NCBI GenBank assembly: GCA_024695865.1
Contig: JAILHI010000090.1
Coordinates: forward strand, 1 to 64,000
Source of the DNA: Candidatus Gastranaerophilales bacterium
GTDB taxonomy: Bacteria > Cyanobacteriota > Vampirovibrionia > Gastranaerophilales > Gastranaerophilaceae
Reading direction: 5' to 3'
Length of the DNA: 64,000 nt
Shown here: positions 17,700 to 26,283 of the stretch, one piece after another
How positions within the stretch are numbered: position 1 is the first letter of the stretch
How the letters are laid out: each line of letters opens with the position of its first letter
Program-made: the position numbers and the translations under genes
The notes under the pieces: generated by a model
The model's database searches: none
Told to the model about the DNA's origin: nothing
The model's input: the letters and a program-made list of their open reading frames with translations, nothing else

Positions 17700-19190
17700 T
17701 TAAACCCGCACTGCCCCCGCAATTATATCCACAACCTTTTCATCAAGTGCATCGGGAATGATATAATCTTTTGACAATTTATCTTCCGAAACGGCAGAAG
17801 CAAGAGCCTTTGCGCAGTTTACCTTTATCTCGGAAGTTACTTTTTTAACGTTGTGTTCCAAAAGACCTTTAAACAAGCCGGGGAATGCAAGACAGTTATT
17901 TATCTGGTTTTTAAAATCGCTTCGTCCCGTTGCAACAACTTCTGCGCCCGCCCTTTCGGCAATCTCGGGCATGATTTCGGGTGTGGGATTAGCAAGAGCA
18001 AACACAATCGGCTTTTCCGCCATATTTTTTATGTCGTTTTCGTCAAGCAAATTAGGTGCCGAAACGCCGATAAAAACGTCCGCCTTTTTAATTACCTCTT
18101 TTAGCGTACCTGTTTCGCCATTCGGGTTTGTCAGGGCTGAAAGTTCAATATGGTTCGGTTTTTCGTAACTTCCTCCGCTGACGAGAGCGCCCTCTCTGTC
18201 GCAGACAATAAGGTTTTTTGCACCCGCAAAAAGCAAAAGTTTTGCAATCGTATAGCCTGCCGCTCCCGCTCCCGACATAACTATTTTGACATCTTCAAGT
18301 CTTTTTCCCGTGACTTTTAAAGCATTATAAATTCCCGCAAGCACAACAACGGACGTGCCGTGTGCATCGTCGTGAAAAACGGGGATATCAAGATTTTTGA
18401 CAATCTCTTTTTCAATACCGAAACAGCGTGGTGCCGCTATATCTTCAAGATTGATTGCAGAAAAAGAGTTTCCGATAAGTTTGACAATTTTGACAAAGGT
18501 GTCTGAAATTTGCTCCTTAATGCAAATCGGGATTGCACTTAAACCCGCAAGAGAAGAAAATAAGACCGATTTTCCCTCCATAACGGGCAGAGCGGCAAAA
18601 GCACCGATGTTTCCGAGTCCGAGAACCGCAGAACCCTCTGTTACGACACCGACAGGCTTAATGTGCTTGTCTTTCGTGTATTCCGCCTCAATCGAACCAC
18701 CCGACATCTTTCGTAAAGTCAAAGACTGCTCGCCGAGTGTTCCCGTCAGTTTGTTTAAATCAAGCATAAAAATGTTTTTTGAAACGCAAAGAAAAAACTC
18801 TTTTAAATCGGAAACGGGTTTTACAAGAACGGGGATATTCACCTCAAAATCAATATCTTCCGCAAAATCCGATATCTGACTTAAATCGATTGCCCCAAAA
18901 GTTGCCTCTAAATTTTCAACAACAAGTTTTATATCCTCTTTTTTATCGGAAGAAATCTCTATCGGAACGGCATCGATGTTCAGCGAAGTTTTCAGAAATT
19001 CCGCTCTTTTCAGTGCTTTTTCGTAGTCAAAGGCAAAAACGCCGACCGTATTTTCACGGTTTGTGTAATCAAAAGAACTGTCAATATTTTCTTTGATTGC
19101 AAGACATGCCGCCGCAACACCGGGGGTATAAATTACCGCAAGAGAATGTTTATCCGTAACTTTAACTTTCGGAACAAATTTTAATCCCAT
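17700..19190 (-). CDS. NAD(P)-dependent malic enzyme with an internal duplicated segment
   Basis: 496 residues. It oxidatively decarboxylates malate to pyruvate. The family signatures YTPGVA (21-26), VTEGSAVLGLGNIGAFAALPVMEGK (from about 183), INLEDIAAPRCFGIE, FHDDAHGT and the Rossmann GAGAAGYTIAKLLL are all present. Compared with standard enzymes, about 125 residues (roughly 52-178) are inserted between the NTVGV strand and VVTEGSAVLG. Part of this insert (DAVPIEISSDKKEDIKLVVE, then LEATFGAIDLSQI) looks like a degenerate second copy of the stretch AIPICIKEQISDTFVKIVKL...SAINLEDI further on. It starts at the stop of plsY (1-base overlap), in der-plsY-malic enzyme. Confidence 0.88.
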   Translation of the reverse strand: MGLKFVPKVKVTDKHSLAVIYTPGVAAACLAIKENIDSSFDYTNRENTVGVFAFDYEKALKRAEFLKTSLNIDAVPIEISSDKKEDIKLVVENLEATFGAIDLSQISDFAEDIDFEVNIPVLVKPVSDLKEFFLCVSKNIFMLDLNKLTGTLGEQSLTLRKMSGGSIEAEYTKDKHIKPVGVVTEGSAVLGLGNIGAFAALPVMEGKSVLFSSLAGLSAIPICIKEQISDTFVKIVKLIGNSFSAINLEDIAAPRCFGIEKEIVKNLDIPVFHDDAHGTSVVVLAGIYNALKVTGKRLEDVKIVMSGAGAAGYTIAKLLLFAGAKNLIVCDREGALVSGGSYEKPNHIELSALTNPNGETGTLKEVIKKADVFIGVSAPNLLDENDIKNMAEKPIVFALANPTPEIMPEIAERAGAEVVATGRSDFKNQINNCLAFPGLFKGLLEHNVKKVTSEIKVNCAKALASAVSEDKLSKDYIIPDALDEKVVDIIAGAVRV

Positions 19191-19804
19191 TATCTGACCT
19201 TATTTTCATTGCCCGCAATGAGTCTTTTGATATTTTCTCTGTGCAGGTAAATGACGTAAATTGCGCCGATAACGCAGTAAACGACGTAACTTAAAGGCTG
19301 TCTGAACAAAAACATCAAAAGCGGTGAAAGAGCAAGCGCAATTATCGAACCCAGAGAAACGTATCTTGAAACATAAGTGATTATGCCCCAGATTACCGCA
19401 ATACAAAGCCCTGCCTGCCAGCATAATGCTAAAATCGTTCCGACACCCGAGGCAACCGATTTTCCGCCCGTAAATCCGAGAAATATCGACTTACTGTGTC
19501 CGATTAAAACGAAAATTGCCGCAACAACCGCCGTTATGCCTGCGAGTTTTTGTGAGGGAATATGTAAAAAACAATTTGCAATAATAACGGGAACAGCCCC
19601 TTTAAGCGCATCTAAAAGCATTACGATAAAAAACCACTTTTTGCCCATTACACGTTTGACATTTGTTGCGCCCGTAGAACCGCTTCCGACTTGTCTTATA
19701 TCCTGTCCCGTAAAGGCTTTTACAATAATATAGCCCGTCGGAATTGAACCGATTAAGTAGGCAAATACTGCCGAAATTATAATTTTTATTGCTATTGAAA
19801 TCAT
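19190..19804 (-). CDS. plsY: Acyl-phosphate:glycerol-3-phosphate acyltransferase
   Basis: 204 residues with about five membrane helices. It transfers an acyl group from acyl-phosphate to glycerol-3-phosphate, the first committed step of phospholipid synthesis. The three family motifs are visible: GSIPTGYIIVK, GSGSTGATNVKR and GHSKSIFLGFTGGKSVASGVG. It overlaps der by 4 bases and the malic enzyme gene by 1 base. Confidence 0.95.
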   Translation of the reverse strand: MISIAIKIIISAVFAYLIGSIPTGYIIVKAFTGQDIRQVGSGSTGATNVKRVMGKKWFFIVMLLDALKGAVPVIIANCFLHIPSQKLAGITAVVAAIFVLIGHSKSIFLGFTGGKSVASGVGTILALCWQAGLCIAVIWGIITYVSRYVSLGSIIALALSPLLMFLFRQPLSYVVYCVIGAIYVIYLHRENIKRLIAGNENKVR

Positions 19805-21141
19805 TTTTCTTTTTCCTGTTTTTCTCTCACTGTTAATCTAATCGGCGTTCCGTAAAAGCCGAAAGCCTCACGCAGTTTGTTTTCAAGATACCTCTTGTAA
19901 CTGTCCTTCATCAGTTCTTCTTTGTTTACAAAGAACACAAAGGACGGCGGACAAACCTTGACCTGCGTTGTGTAATAAATTTTAAGTCTTTTGTTTTTGA
20001 TAGTGTCAGGCGGCACCATTGCGTAAGCATCTGAAATAACTTTGTTTAAAAGGCTTGTGGAAACTTTTTTTGTACACTGCTCCCAAACCTTTTTCGTTTC
20101 TTTATAAATGCTGACTAATCTCTGTTTTGTAACCGCACTTATGAAAATTTTGGGAACGTAATGCAAAAAAGGAGCCTGCTGCTCAATCTCTTTTTCAAAT
20201 TTGTTTATTGTCGAGGATTGTTTGTTTTCAATCAAATCCCATTTGTTGATTGCGACAATCATGCCTTTTCCCGCTTCAATTACGATAGAGGCGATTTTTT
20301 TATCTTGGTCTGTAAGTCCGTCTGTCGCATCAATAACGAGAACGGCTACATCACAATCTCTGATTGCTTTTATGGCTCTTGCAACCGCAAATTTTTCAAT
20401 GCCCCAGTCAACCTTTGCCTTTTTTCTTATTCCCGCAGTATCAACGAGAATAAAATCCTCTTTTTCGTATTTAACAAGCGAGTCGATGGTATCTCTTGTA
20501 GTTCCCGAAACGTCAGAAACAATAACTCTGTCTTTACCCAAAAGAGCGTTTACTATTGATGATTTACCCGCATTCGGCTTACCGACAATGGCTATTCTGA
20601 CGGGACGGTTTTCGGTATCTTCTTCCTCGTCCTCATTTGAATCAAAATCTTCCGTAATATCGTCGAGTAAATCACCAACCCCGCCCGAGCCGTGAAGTGC
20701 GGATATCGGATAGGGTTCGCCGAGCGAGAGCGAATAAAATTCCGCTGCAAAGGCAAATCTTTCCGAAGAATCAATCTTGTTTACGGCAAGATAAACGGGC
20801 TTTCCGCTTCTTCTCAAAATATTTGCGATGTCCTCGTCAATCGGGGTAACACCGTCTTTTCCGTCTGTCATAAAAATAATTTTGTCGGCTTCCTCGCACG
20901 CAATTTTTGCCTGTGCAAAAATGTTTACGGGGATATCTTCTTCATCAGACGGAACAATACCGCCTGTGTCGATGACCGTGAAAATTTTATCCAGCCACTG
21001 AACATCAAAATATTTTCTGTCCCTCGTAACCCCCGGAGCATCATCAACAATGGAATGTCTAGCCCCGATAAGCCTGTTGACAAAAGTCGATTTTCCTACG
21101 TTTGGTCGTCCTATGATTGCTACTATCGGTTTTTTTGCCAT
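19801..21141 (-). CDS. der: Ribosome-assembly GTPase Der (EngA)
   Basis: 446 residues with two GTPase domains in tandem, the hallmark of Der: GRPNVGKSTF at 11-20 and GKPNAGKSS near 186, with DTAGI-type G3 and NKxD G4 motifs in each (VNKID, INKWD). A KH-like C-terminal domain follows. It acts in 50S assembly in the cytosol. The acidic linker (DSNEDEEEDTEN) between the G domains is normal. It heads the der-plsY-malic enzyme run. Confidence 0.96.
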   Translation of the reverse strand: MAKKPIVAIIGRPNVGKSTFVNRLIGARHSIVDDAPGVTRDRKYFDVQWLDKIFTVIDTGGIVPSDEEDIPVNIFAQAKIACEEADKIIFMTDGKDGVTPIDEDIANILRRSGKPVYLAVNKIDSSERFAFAAEFYSLSLGEPYPISALHGSGGVGDLLDDITEDFDSNEDEEEDTENRPVRIAIVGKPNAGKSSIVNALLGKDRVIVSDVSGTTRDTIDSLVKYEKEDFILVDTAGIRKKAKVDWGIEKFAVARAIKAIRDCDVAVLVIDATDGLTDQDKKIASIVIEAGKGMIVAINKWDLIENKQSSTINKFEKEIEQQAPFLHYVPKIFISAVTKQRLVSIYKETKKVWEQCTKKVSTSLLNKVISDAYAMVPPDTIKNKRLKIYYTTQVKVCPPSFVFFVNKEELMKDSYKRYLENKLREAFGFYGTPIRLTVREKQEKEK

Positions 21142-21214
21142 TTGAAAAATCCTGTAAAATCTCTATAAAGATTTTATTACAAAAATAATATTTTTGCTAT
21201 TTAAGGATTTTTAA

Positions 21215-22036
21215 TTAATCGACAGACATTATATCTAAGCCGGTTTTAACAACGGAAGAATTGAGTTTTCCTGCTTCAACGTCCTCTTTCAGAATAGCCG
21301 CCGTCTTTTCGTCAGAAAATCCCTTTTTGTAAACTCTGTTTTCCTTTAATGCTGAGGTTTCATCGCAAAGCGATAAGATTTCCGTAATTTTGTCACCCGT
21401 CTGCTCTTTGTGGTGGTGATGTCTGATAGCATCAAGCGATGCCTTGCTGATACCCGAATCTTTTAAAAGAACGTAACTTAATTCACTGTGCAAGTCCATA
21501 ACTTCACGTTCTTCGGGGGTGAATTTTCCGGGTTTGTTAAAGACTTCGTCGGGAATTAATGCTTTTCCGATATCATGCAGCAAAGCCGCCTCTAAAAGAG
21601 TATCCCTTTCTTCTTCGCTGAGGTTAAAATGACCCTCGCTCGTTAAATTTTTTGCGTAATTATAAGTCGTTAAAAAGTGCATTTTGGAATCTTCAAGGTG
21701 CGACATGTCGATTTTAGGCTCATATCCGTATTTGCCCAAAATACCCGAGATTTCCTCTTTGTGTGCATCTAAAGATTGTTCTATAAACTCCTGATTTAAA
21801 AACTTGTTCATATACTGTTCAGACTGGTTGTGAAGTTGAAATTTTCTTACAGCATCAAACATCATCGTCTGAAACATGTTAATCGGACTCTTTTTTTCGG
21901 CTTTTTTTGAAGTCGATAACTCAACCTTATCCTGAATAGGCTGGTTTAATAAATATGCATAACCTCTGTTTTGCGAATTACTTACACTCTGGCTCTGATT
22001 AAGTTTTTGTATGCCGATTTTTCTGATTTCTGCCAT
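21215..22036 (-). CDS. HD-domain protein, degenerate HD-GYP type
   Basis: 273 residues. An Asn/Gln/Ser-rich N-terminal 50 residues lead to an HD phosphohydrolase domain with HDIGK (HD at 154-155), IPDEVFNKPGKFTPEE, H183, a run of four histidines (206-209) and D225. The order of motifs is that of c-di-GMP phosphodiesterases of the HD-GYP group, but the GYP segment is missing: the histidines are followed by KEQTGDKITEILSLCDE. It may hydrolyse another nucleotide or act without catalysis. It has no signal peptide and stands alone upstream of der, in the same direction (gap 73 bases). Confidence 0.75.
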   Translation of the reverse strand: MAEIRKIGIQKLNQSQSVSNSQNRGYAYLLNQPIQDKVELSTSKKAEKKSPINMFQTMMFDAVRKFQLHNQSEQYMNKFLNQEFIEQSLDAHKEEISGILGKYGYEPKIDMSHLEDSKMHFLTTYNYAKNLTSEGHFNLSEEERDTLLEAALLHDIGKALIPDEVFNKPGKFTPEEREVMDLHSELSYVLLKDSGISKASLDAIRHHHHKEQTGDKITEILSLCDETSALKENRVYKKGFSDEKTAAILKEDVEAGKLNSSVVKTGLDIMSVD

Positions 22037-22190
22037 TGATAAATCTCTCTGAAATTGTATAGTCCTGTTTCCCTTATCGGCAAAAATTTTTAAATCTTTA
22101 GTTTTGTAAATTTTTTTTTACAAACAACAAAAATTTTTTGAAAAAAACGGGAATAATCCTGTTATATTTTCGTCTGAAAATGAAATCTCC

Positions 22191-22219
22191 TTGCAATTCT
22201 TTTTGTGATAAATTGTATA
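22191..22219 (+). promoter_or_regulatory. Promoter that nearly touches the SGNH gene start
   Basis: TTGCAA (22191-22196), a 17-base spacer and TGTATA (22214-22219). Transcription would start within a few bases of the ATG at 22223, and no ribosome site is present, so the mRNA may be leaderless. Confidence 0.4.
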
Positions 22220-22222
22220 TAA

Positions 22223-23113
22223 ATGAAAACTCTGAAAATATTAACGGTAAATTTAATAATACTTATTACGGTTTCCTGTTTTGCGGAATTTTTGGCATAT
22301 AAAGAAGCCTGTTCTTATTTCAAAAATCCGCCTGCATATTCTCTCAAAAAACGGGATTATACTCTTGAAAATCTTAAACAAAATATGAGAAAGCCTGTCG
22401 GGCTGAACTATAAAAAAGCACCGATTTTGATTTACGGCTGCTCTTACGCATACGGTTTTGCGCTCGATGAAAAAGATACCTTCGGTTATAAACTGTCCGA
22501 ACTTGCAAAAAGACCCGTTTATAATTTTGCCGTTTCCTCAAAAGGCTTGCAGGATGCTTTATTTCTGCTTGAAAAGGACGAAAAGGTTACCCCCGAACCG
22601 CAATATGTTTTTTACGTTTTTATCAACGACCACGTGAGAAGAATGTTTGTTAACTGCAACAAAATCGATAACGTTAAATATCTCACTTATAAAAATAAAA
22701 ACGGAAAATTAATACAAAACGAAAACAAATATGCACTGAGTGAAAGATTTTATATTTTCGGTGTCATAAAAAATACCTCTTATCATCTGCTGAAAAAAAT
22801 TTTTGACAAACAAATCTACAAACTCGTAAAATTGTATTTTTTGACAATTAACGGGGAAATTCATAAAAAATATCCCGATGCAAAATTTGTTGTTATCGAT
22901 TATGAAAACGGCGGAAATTCTTTTCTTTCCCCATACAGAGTTGAAGATTTGCGCTCGAAGGGCATTGAGGTTGTAAATCTGAAAAAAGTTTTTAAAAACG
23001 AGTTAAAATCGGATAAATACAGAAATTCCGTTCAGAAGGACAGTTTCCGCCACCCGAACGGTGAAGCATGGTCGCTTGTTGCGGACTATATCGTGAAAGA
23101 ATTTAATCTGTAA
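22223..23113 (+). CDS. Membrane-anchored SGNH/GDSL-hydrolase-like protein
   Basis: 296 residues. An N-terminal hydrophobic segment (about 5-25) acts as signal or anchor. The block-I motif is GCSYAYGFA with Ser74 in the nucleophile place (compare GDSxTxG of the family), and near the end DSFRHPNGEAW offers Asp273 and His277 for the rest of the catalytic set. Such proteins are often esterases or O-acetyl transfer partners that act on cell-surface glycans. There is no ribosome site at the start. The gene stands alone, followed by repeats. Confidence 0.65.
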   Translation: MKTLKILTVNLIILITVSCFAEFLAYKEACSYFKNPPAYSLKKRDYTLENLKQNMRKPVGLNYKKAPILIYGCSYAYGFALDEKDTFGYKLSELAKRPVYNFAVSSKGLQDALFLLEKDEKVTPEPQYVFYVFINDHVRRMFVNCNKIDNVKYLTYKNKNGKLIQNENKYALSERFYIFGVIKNTSYHLLKKIFDKQIYKLVKLYFLTINGEIHKKYPDAKFVVIDYENGGNSFLSPYRVEDLRSKGIEVVNLKKVFKNELKSDKYRNSVQKDSFRHPNGEAWSLVADYIVKEFNL

Positions 23114-23490
23114 TTTAACAAAAATAAAATATCGGTGATTATTCACAAGTTGCTGCAAAAAACTAAATACGTCTTTGCGAGGAACGAGCGAGCAGAGGCT
23201 GAAGGGCTTGCGAGGAGCAAGACCGTAACGCCGTTTAATGCGAGCGAAGTGAAATTAATATGCCTGACGTGGCAATCCCTTTTGAAAAATATTTGTCATT
23301 CCGAGCCCGAGAGGGCGTGGGAATCCAGCCGATAATAATCAAGAGATTTTATGTTTTCAAATCTCAATTATGGCATTTAATGCAGCATTTCTTTGACCGC
23401 AAAGAAGAAGTAGGGTGCAAAAAGGAACGTTTGCACCAAACAACTGTCATTCTGAGGCTTTGCCGAAAAATCTGTATATTTATAAAAAAT
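23114..23490. repeat. Mosaic repeats between the SGNH and TRIC genes
   Basis: No gene. 23133-23281 holds the module TCGGTGATTATTCACAAGTT (also found, varied, at 26190) followed by the standard repeat with the CTTGC-GAGGA-GCAAG hairpin (23207-23221), ending GTGGCAATCCC. 23295-23335 and 23446-23472 hold a second module type, TGTCATTCCGAG/TGTCATTCTGAGGCTTTG, which also occurs at 41716. Confidence 0.7.
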
Positions 23491-24153
23491 TTACTTTTTC
23501 GGAATCTTAATTGCGGGAATTTTGGGCAGACCCAAATGATAAAACGTTGCAAGAAGTCTGATTAAGATTGTTACCAAAATCGATGATGAAACGGATACAA
23601 AAGAATTTACTTTATTTATATACATGACATAATAAATCGAAGCCCCGATAATAGCGGCTGAAGCGTAAATGTCTTTGTAGAGAACAAAAGGAATTTTGCC
23701 CGCCAGAATATCTCTCAGCATGCCGCCGCCGATACCCGTAACCACGCCGACAAAAATTGCAAGAAAAGCGTTGCCCTCATGACCGTTTATAAGAGCGGTA
23801 TTTGTACCCGTAACCGCAAAAACACCAAGCCCGATTGCATCAAAAAAATTAACTATATCAATAAAAAACTTACGGTTCTTTTTTAATTTTATTGCCGCAA
23901 GTGTGCCGAAGCCAAAAGCCGCAACAGAAGTCAAAAATGCAACAAAAACGTATAAAGAGTTTTGAAACATTGCGGGCGGGTTTATTCCGAGAATTAAATC
24001 TCTGACGGCTCCGCCGCCTACCGCCGTAATTACGCCGAGAACAATTATTCCGAAAAGGTCAAAATGCTTTTTCATCGCAACCAAAGCGCCCGAAACCGCA
24101 AAGGCAATTATTCCGATTAACTCTATTACCAATATTTCCGTTCCGAATTTCAT
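23491..24153 (-). CDS. TRIC-type cation channel / UPF0126 (YicG) membrane protein
   Basis: 220 residues with about seven hydrophobic helices arranged as two related halves. The glycine-rich motifs GVITAVGGGAVRDLILG and GVVTGIGGGMLRDILAGKIP are the family signature of bacterial UPF0126/TRIC proteins, which are small cation (K+) channels. It is divergent from the phosphoesterase gene that follows on the other strand, with 96 bases between starts. Confidence 0.9.
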   Translation of the reverse strand: MKFGTEILVIELIGIIAFAVSGALVAMKKHFDLFGIIVLGVITAVGGGAVRDLILGINPPAMFQNSLYVFVAFLTSVAAFGFGTLAAIKLKKNRKFFIDIVNFFDAIGLGVFAVTGTNTALINGHEGNAFLAIFVGVVTGIGGGMLRDILAGKIPFVLYKDIYASAAIIGASIYYVMYINKVNSFVSVSSSILVTILIRLLATFYHLGLPKIPAIKIPKK

Positions 24154-24210
24154 AATTTTTTATTTCCTGTTTATATTTGATGTAACAAAATTCATAAATA
24201 CCGAAATATT

Positions 24211-24219
24211 TGCTATAAT
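24211..24219 (+). promoter_or_regulatory. Extended -10 promoter TGCTATAAT
   Basis: TG-n-TATAAT ahead of the phosphoesterase gene; a good AAAAGGA ribosome site follows before the ATG at 24250. Confidence 0.6.
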
Positions 24220-24249
24220 ATTAAATTATAAATCAAAAAGGAAAATAAC

Positions 24250-25212
24250 ATGAAAAAGAAAATTTTTGCAAAGATATTTTTATTTTTAATGGTTTTGTTT
24301 TTTACCCCCGTTTCTGTTTTCGCATCGGTTGTAAAATTTGCGCAGATATCGGATATTCACTATCAGCCGTATGCTCCCGCAGATGAAAATAGTTTTAAAC
24401 TCAAATATTACACCATGTCAATTCTAGACGATGCCATAGACCAGATAAAAAACGAAAAAGGCGTTGATTTTATTCTTGTAACGGGTGATGCTGCGGACAG
24501 ACCGCTCGCTGCTGATTTTGATTACATGTATAAATATCTGAATAAAAATCTTCCTAAAAAATGGTATTACGTTTTGGGTAACCACGATGTTTCGGCAACG
24601 GGCATGAAAAAAGCCGACCAGTTAAAACTTTTAAGAGATAACAAGGTTAACGATTTTTCAAAAGGCAAAACTTATTATTCGTTTAAACCGAAAAGCGACA
24701 TTGTTTTTATTGCGCTTGACGGAACTTACGATAATAAGGTTACGCCGCAGGGATATCTTCCCCCCGAACAACTTCAGTTTACCGAAGAAATACTTAAAAA
24801 ATCCAAGGGAAAGGCGGTAGTTATATTTTTACACCACCCGATTACCTATCCCGCAAAGTCTTCTGACCACAACGTAATAAACGATTTTGAACTTAAAAAA
24901 ATGCTCAAAAAATACGACAATCCCGTAATGGTTGTGGGCGGACATTTTCATGCCTGCAAGGTTGAACGTGACGGAAATATCGTAGAAGTCGCTTCTCCCG
25001 CAATTGTTAGTTATCCCTGTGCTTTCAGATATATTACGATAGATAACAAAAAAGATAAAACGGCTTTTATCATCGACTACAAAGAAACACGTCTGAAAGA
25101 CATACAGGAATTGGCTAAAAAGAAAATGAAATGGAGTCATAAATGGGCTTACGGCGGTGAGTCAGACAGAATTACAACAATTGTTATAGACAAAAAAGCA
25201 AAAAATAAGTAA
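24250..25212 (+). CDS. Exported calcineurin-like metallophosphoesterase
   Basis: 320 residues with a signal peptide (cleavage near residue 25, VSVFA). The two-metal phosphoesterase motifs appear in order: ISDIHYQ (D35, H37), VTGDAAD, LGNHDV, LHHP and GGHFHACK. It should hydrolyse phosphomono- or diesters in the periplasm or outside the cell. It is followed after 25 bases by an MBL-fold gene with its own ribosome site, so the two are probably co-transcribed. Confidence 0.9.
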   Translation: MKKKIFAKIFLFLMVLFFTPVSVFASVVKFAQISDIHYQPYAPADENSFKLKYYTMSILDDAIDQIKNEKGVDFILVTGDAADRPLAADFDYMYKYLNKNLPKKWYYVLGNHDVSATGMKKADQLKLLRDNKVNDFSKGKTYYSFKPKSDIVFIALDGTYDNKVTPQGYLPPEQLQFTEEILKKSKGKAVVIFLHHPITYPAKSSDHNVINDFELKKMLKKYDNPVMVVGGHFHACKVERDGNIVEVASPAIVSYPCAFRYITIDNKKDKTAFIIDYKETRLKDIQELAKKKMKWSHKWAYGGESDRITTIVIDKKAKNK

Positions 25213-25237
25213 ACTCATTATTAAGAAAGAGAAAAAA

Positions 25238-26179
25238 ATGGCAGGAAAAAATTGTTTTACGATAAAATTCAGAGGAATAAGAGGTTCTTATCCCACACCG
25301 TCAAAAGAGTTTCTTGAAATCGGCGGCAATACTTCCTGTGTGGAAGTTCTTGTCGGCGGACATCTGATTATTCTTGATGCGGGCACGGGGATTATTTCCC
25401 TCGGAAACGAACTTATAAAAAAGCACATTGCATCGTCTGATGACTTCTTTACAAGAACGCCTATCAATGCGACTATTTTGTTAAGTCATATCCATTCGGA
25501 TCACATTCAGGGCTTCAACTTTTTTAAACCGCTCAGTATTTTAACTTCAAAAATACAGGTTTACGGCGCAAGCGATTACAATGAATCACTCGAAGATAAT
25601 CTGCAAAAACTTTTGTACGGAAAATCTTTTCCGATATCGCTGAATGACGTTTCGGCAAATCTTGAAATAAATAATATTAACGAAGGCGACGTTTTGATTT
25701 TTTCCGAAAACAATCCTGTTCCACTGAAGAAAAGAGTAATTTCGGCAGATGATATTACACCCGTCGGCGAAGAAGTTATCGTCAGTTGTGTAAAATCACT
25801 TGCCCACCCCGACGGCGTAATGCTTTACAAAATAGCATACAGGGATAAAACTCTCGTTTATGCGACAGACAAAGAAAGTTACATAGGTGCGGACAAAAAA
25901 CTTGCTTTCTTTGCAAGAAATGCGGACTTGTTAATCCATGACAGCCAATACACAGGCGAAGATTACCTTTCCCCGATTGCACCGAAACAGGGCTATGGTC
26001 ATTCAACCTTTGAAATGGCAATCGAAACGGCAAAAGCGGCTCAGGTTAAAAAACTTGCCTTCTTCCATTTTGACCCGTCTTACGATGATGAAAAACTGAA
26101 AAACATTGAAAACTACTACAAGGGTCAGTTTGAAGGTTGTTTTATGGCTTATGAAGGCTGCACAACGGACTTGTTGTAA
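25238..26179 (+). CDS. MBL-fold metallohydrolase (cyclic-nucleotide phosphodiesterase-like)
   Basis: 313 residues without signal peptide. FRGIRGSYPTP and GGNTSCVEV at the N-terminus, together with the zinc motif HIHSDH (H84, H86, D88, H89), DATDKE-like YATDKESY and HSTFEMAI, match a group of MBL enzymes near phosphoribosyl-cyclic phosphodiesterases (PhnP) and class-III cNMP phosphodiesterases. The exact substrate cannot be read from the sequence. It lies downstream of a secreted phosphoesterase. Confidence 0.82.
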   Translation: MAGKNCFTIKFRGIRGSYPTPSKEFLEIGGNTSCVEVLVGGHLIILDAGTGIISLGNELIKKHIASSDDFFTRTPINATILLSHIHSDHIQGFNFFKPLSILTSKIQVYGASDYNESLEDNLQKLLYGKSFPISLNDVSANLEINNINEGDVLIFSENNPVPLKKRVISADDITPVGEEVIVSCVKSLAHPDGVMLYKIAYRDKTLVYATDKESYIGADKKLAFFARNADLLIHDSQYTGEDYLSPIAPKQGYGHSTFEMAIETAKAAQVKKLAFFHFDPSYDDEKLKNIENYYKGQFEGCFMAYEGCTTDLL

Positions 26180-26189
26180 AAAACAAAAA

Positions 26190-26283
26190 TGGTGATTATT
26201 GATGAGTTGCCGCAAAAAACAAGTTAAAACGTCACTGCGAGGGCTTTTGCCCGTGGCAGTCCTTTGCAGGTTGCCACGTACGT
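26190..26283. repeat. Repeat copy that reaches into the TPR gene's 5' end
   Basis: GGTGATTATTGATGAGTTGC followed by CGCAAAAAAC and ACGTCACTGCGAGG aligns with 23133-23180. The ATG at 26202, the only early ATG of the TPR frame, lies inside the repeat. Confidence 0.65.

Noticed and set aside
23135-23565. Two plus-strand frames (66 and 101 codons) before the TRIC gene
   Set aside because: They consist of repeat sequence, and the second runs antisense into the end of the TRIC gene.
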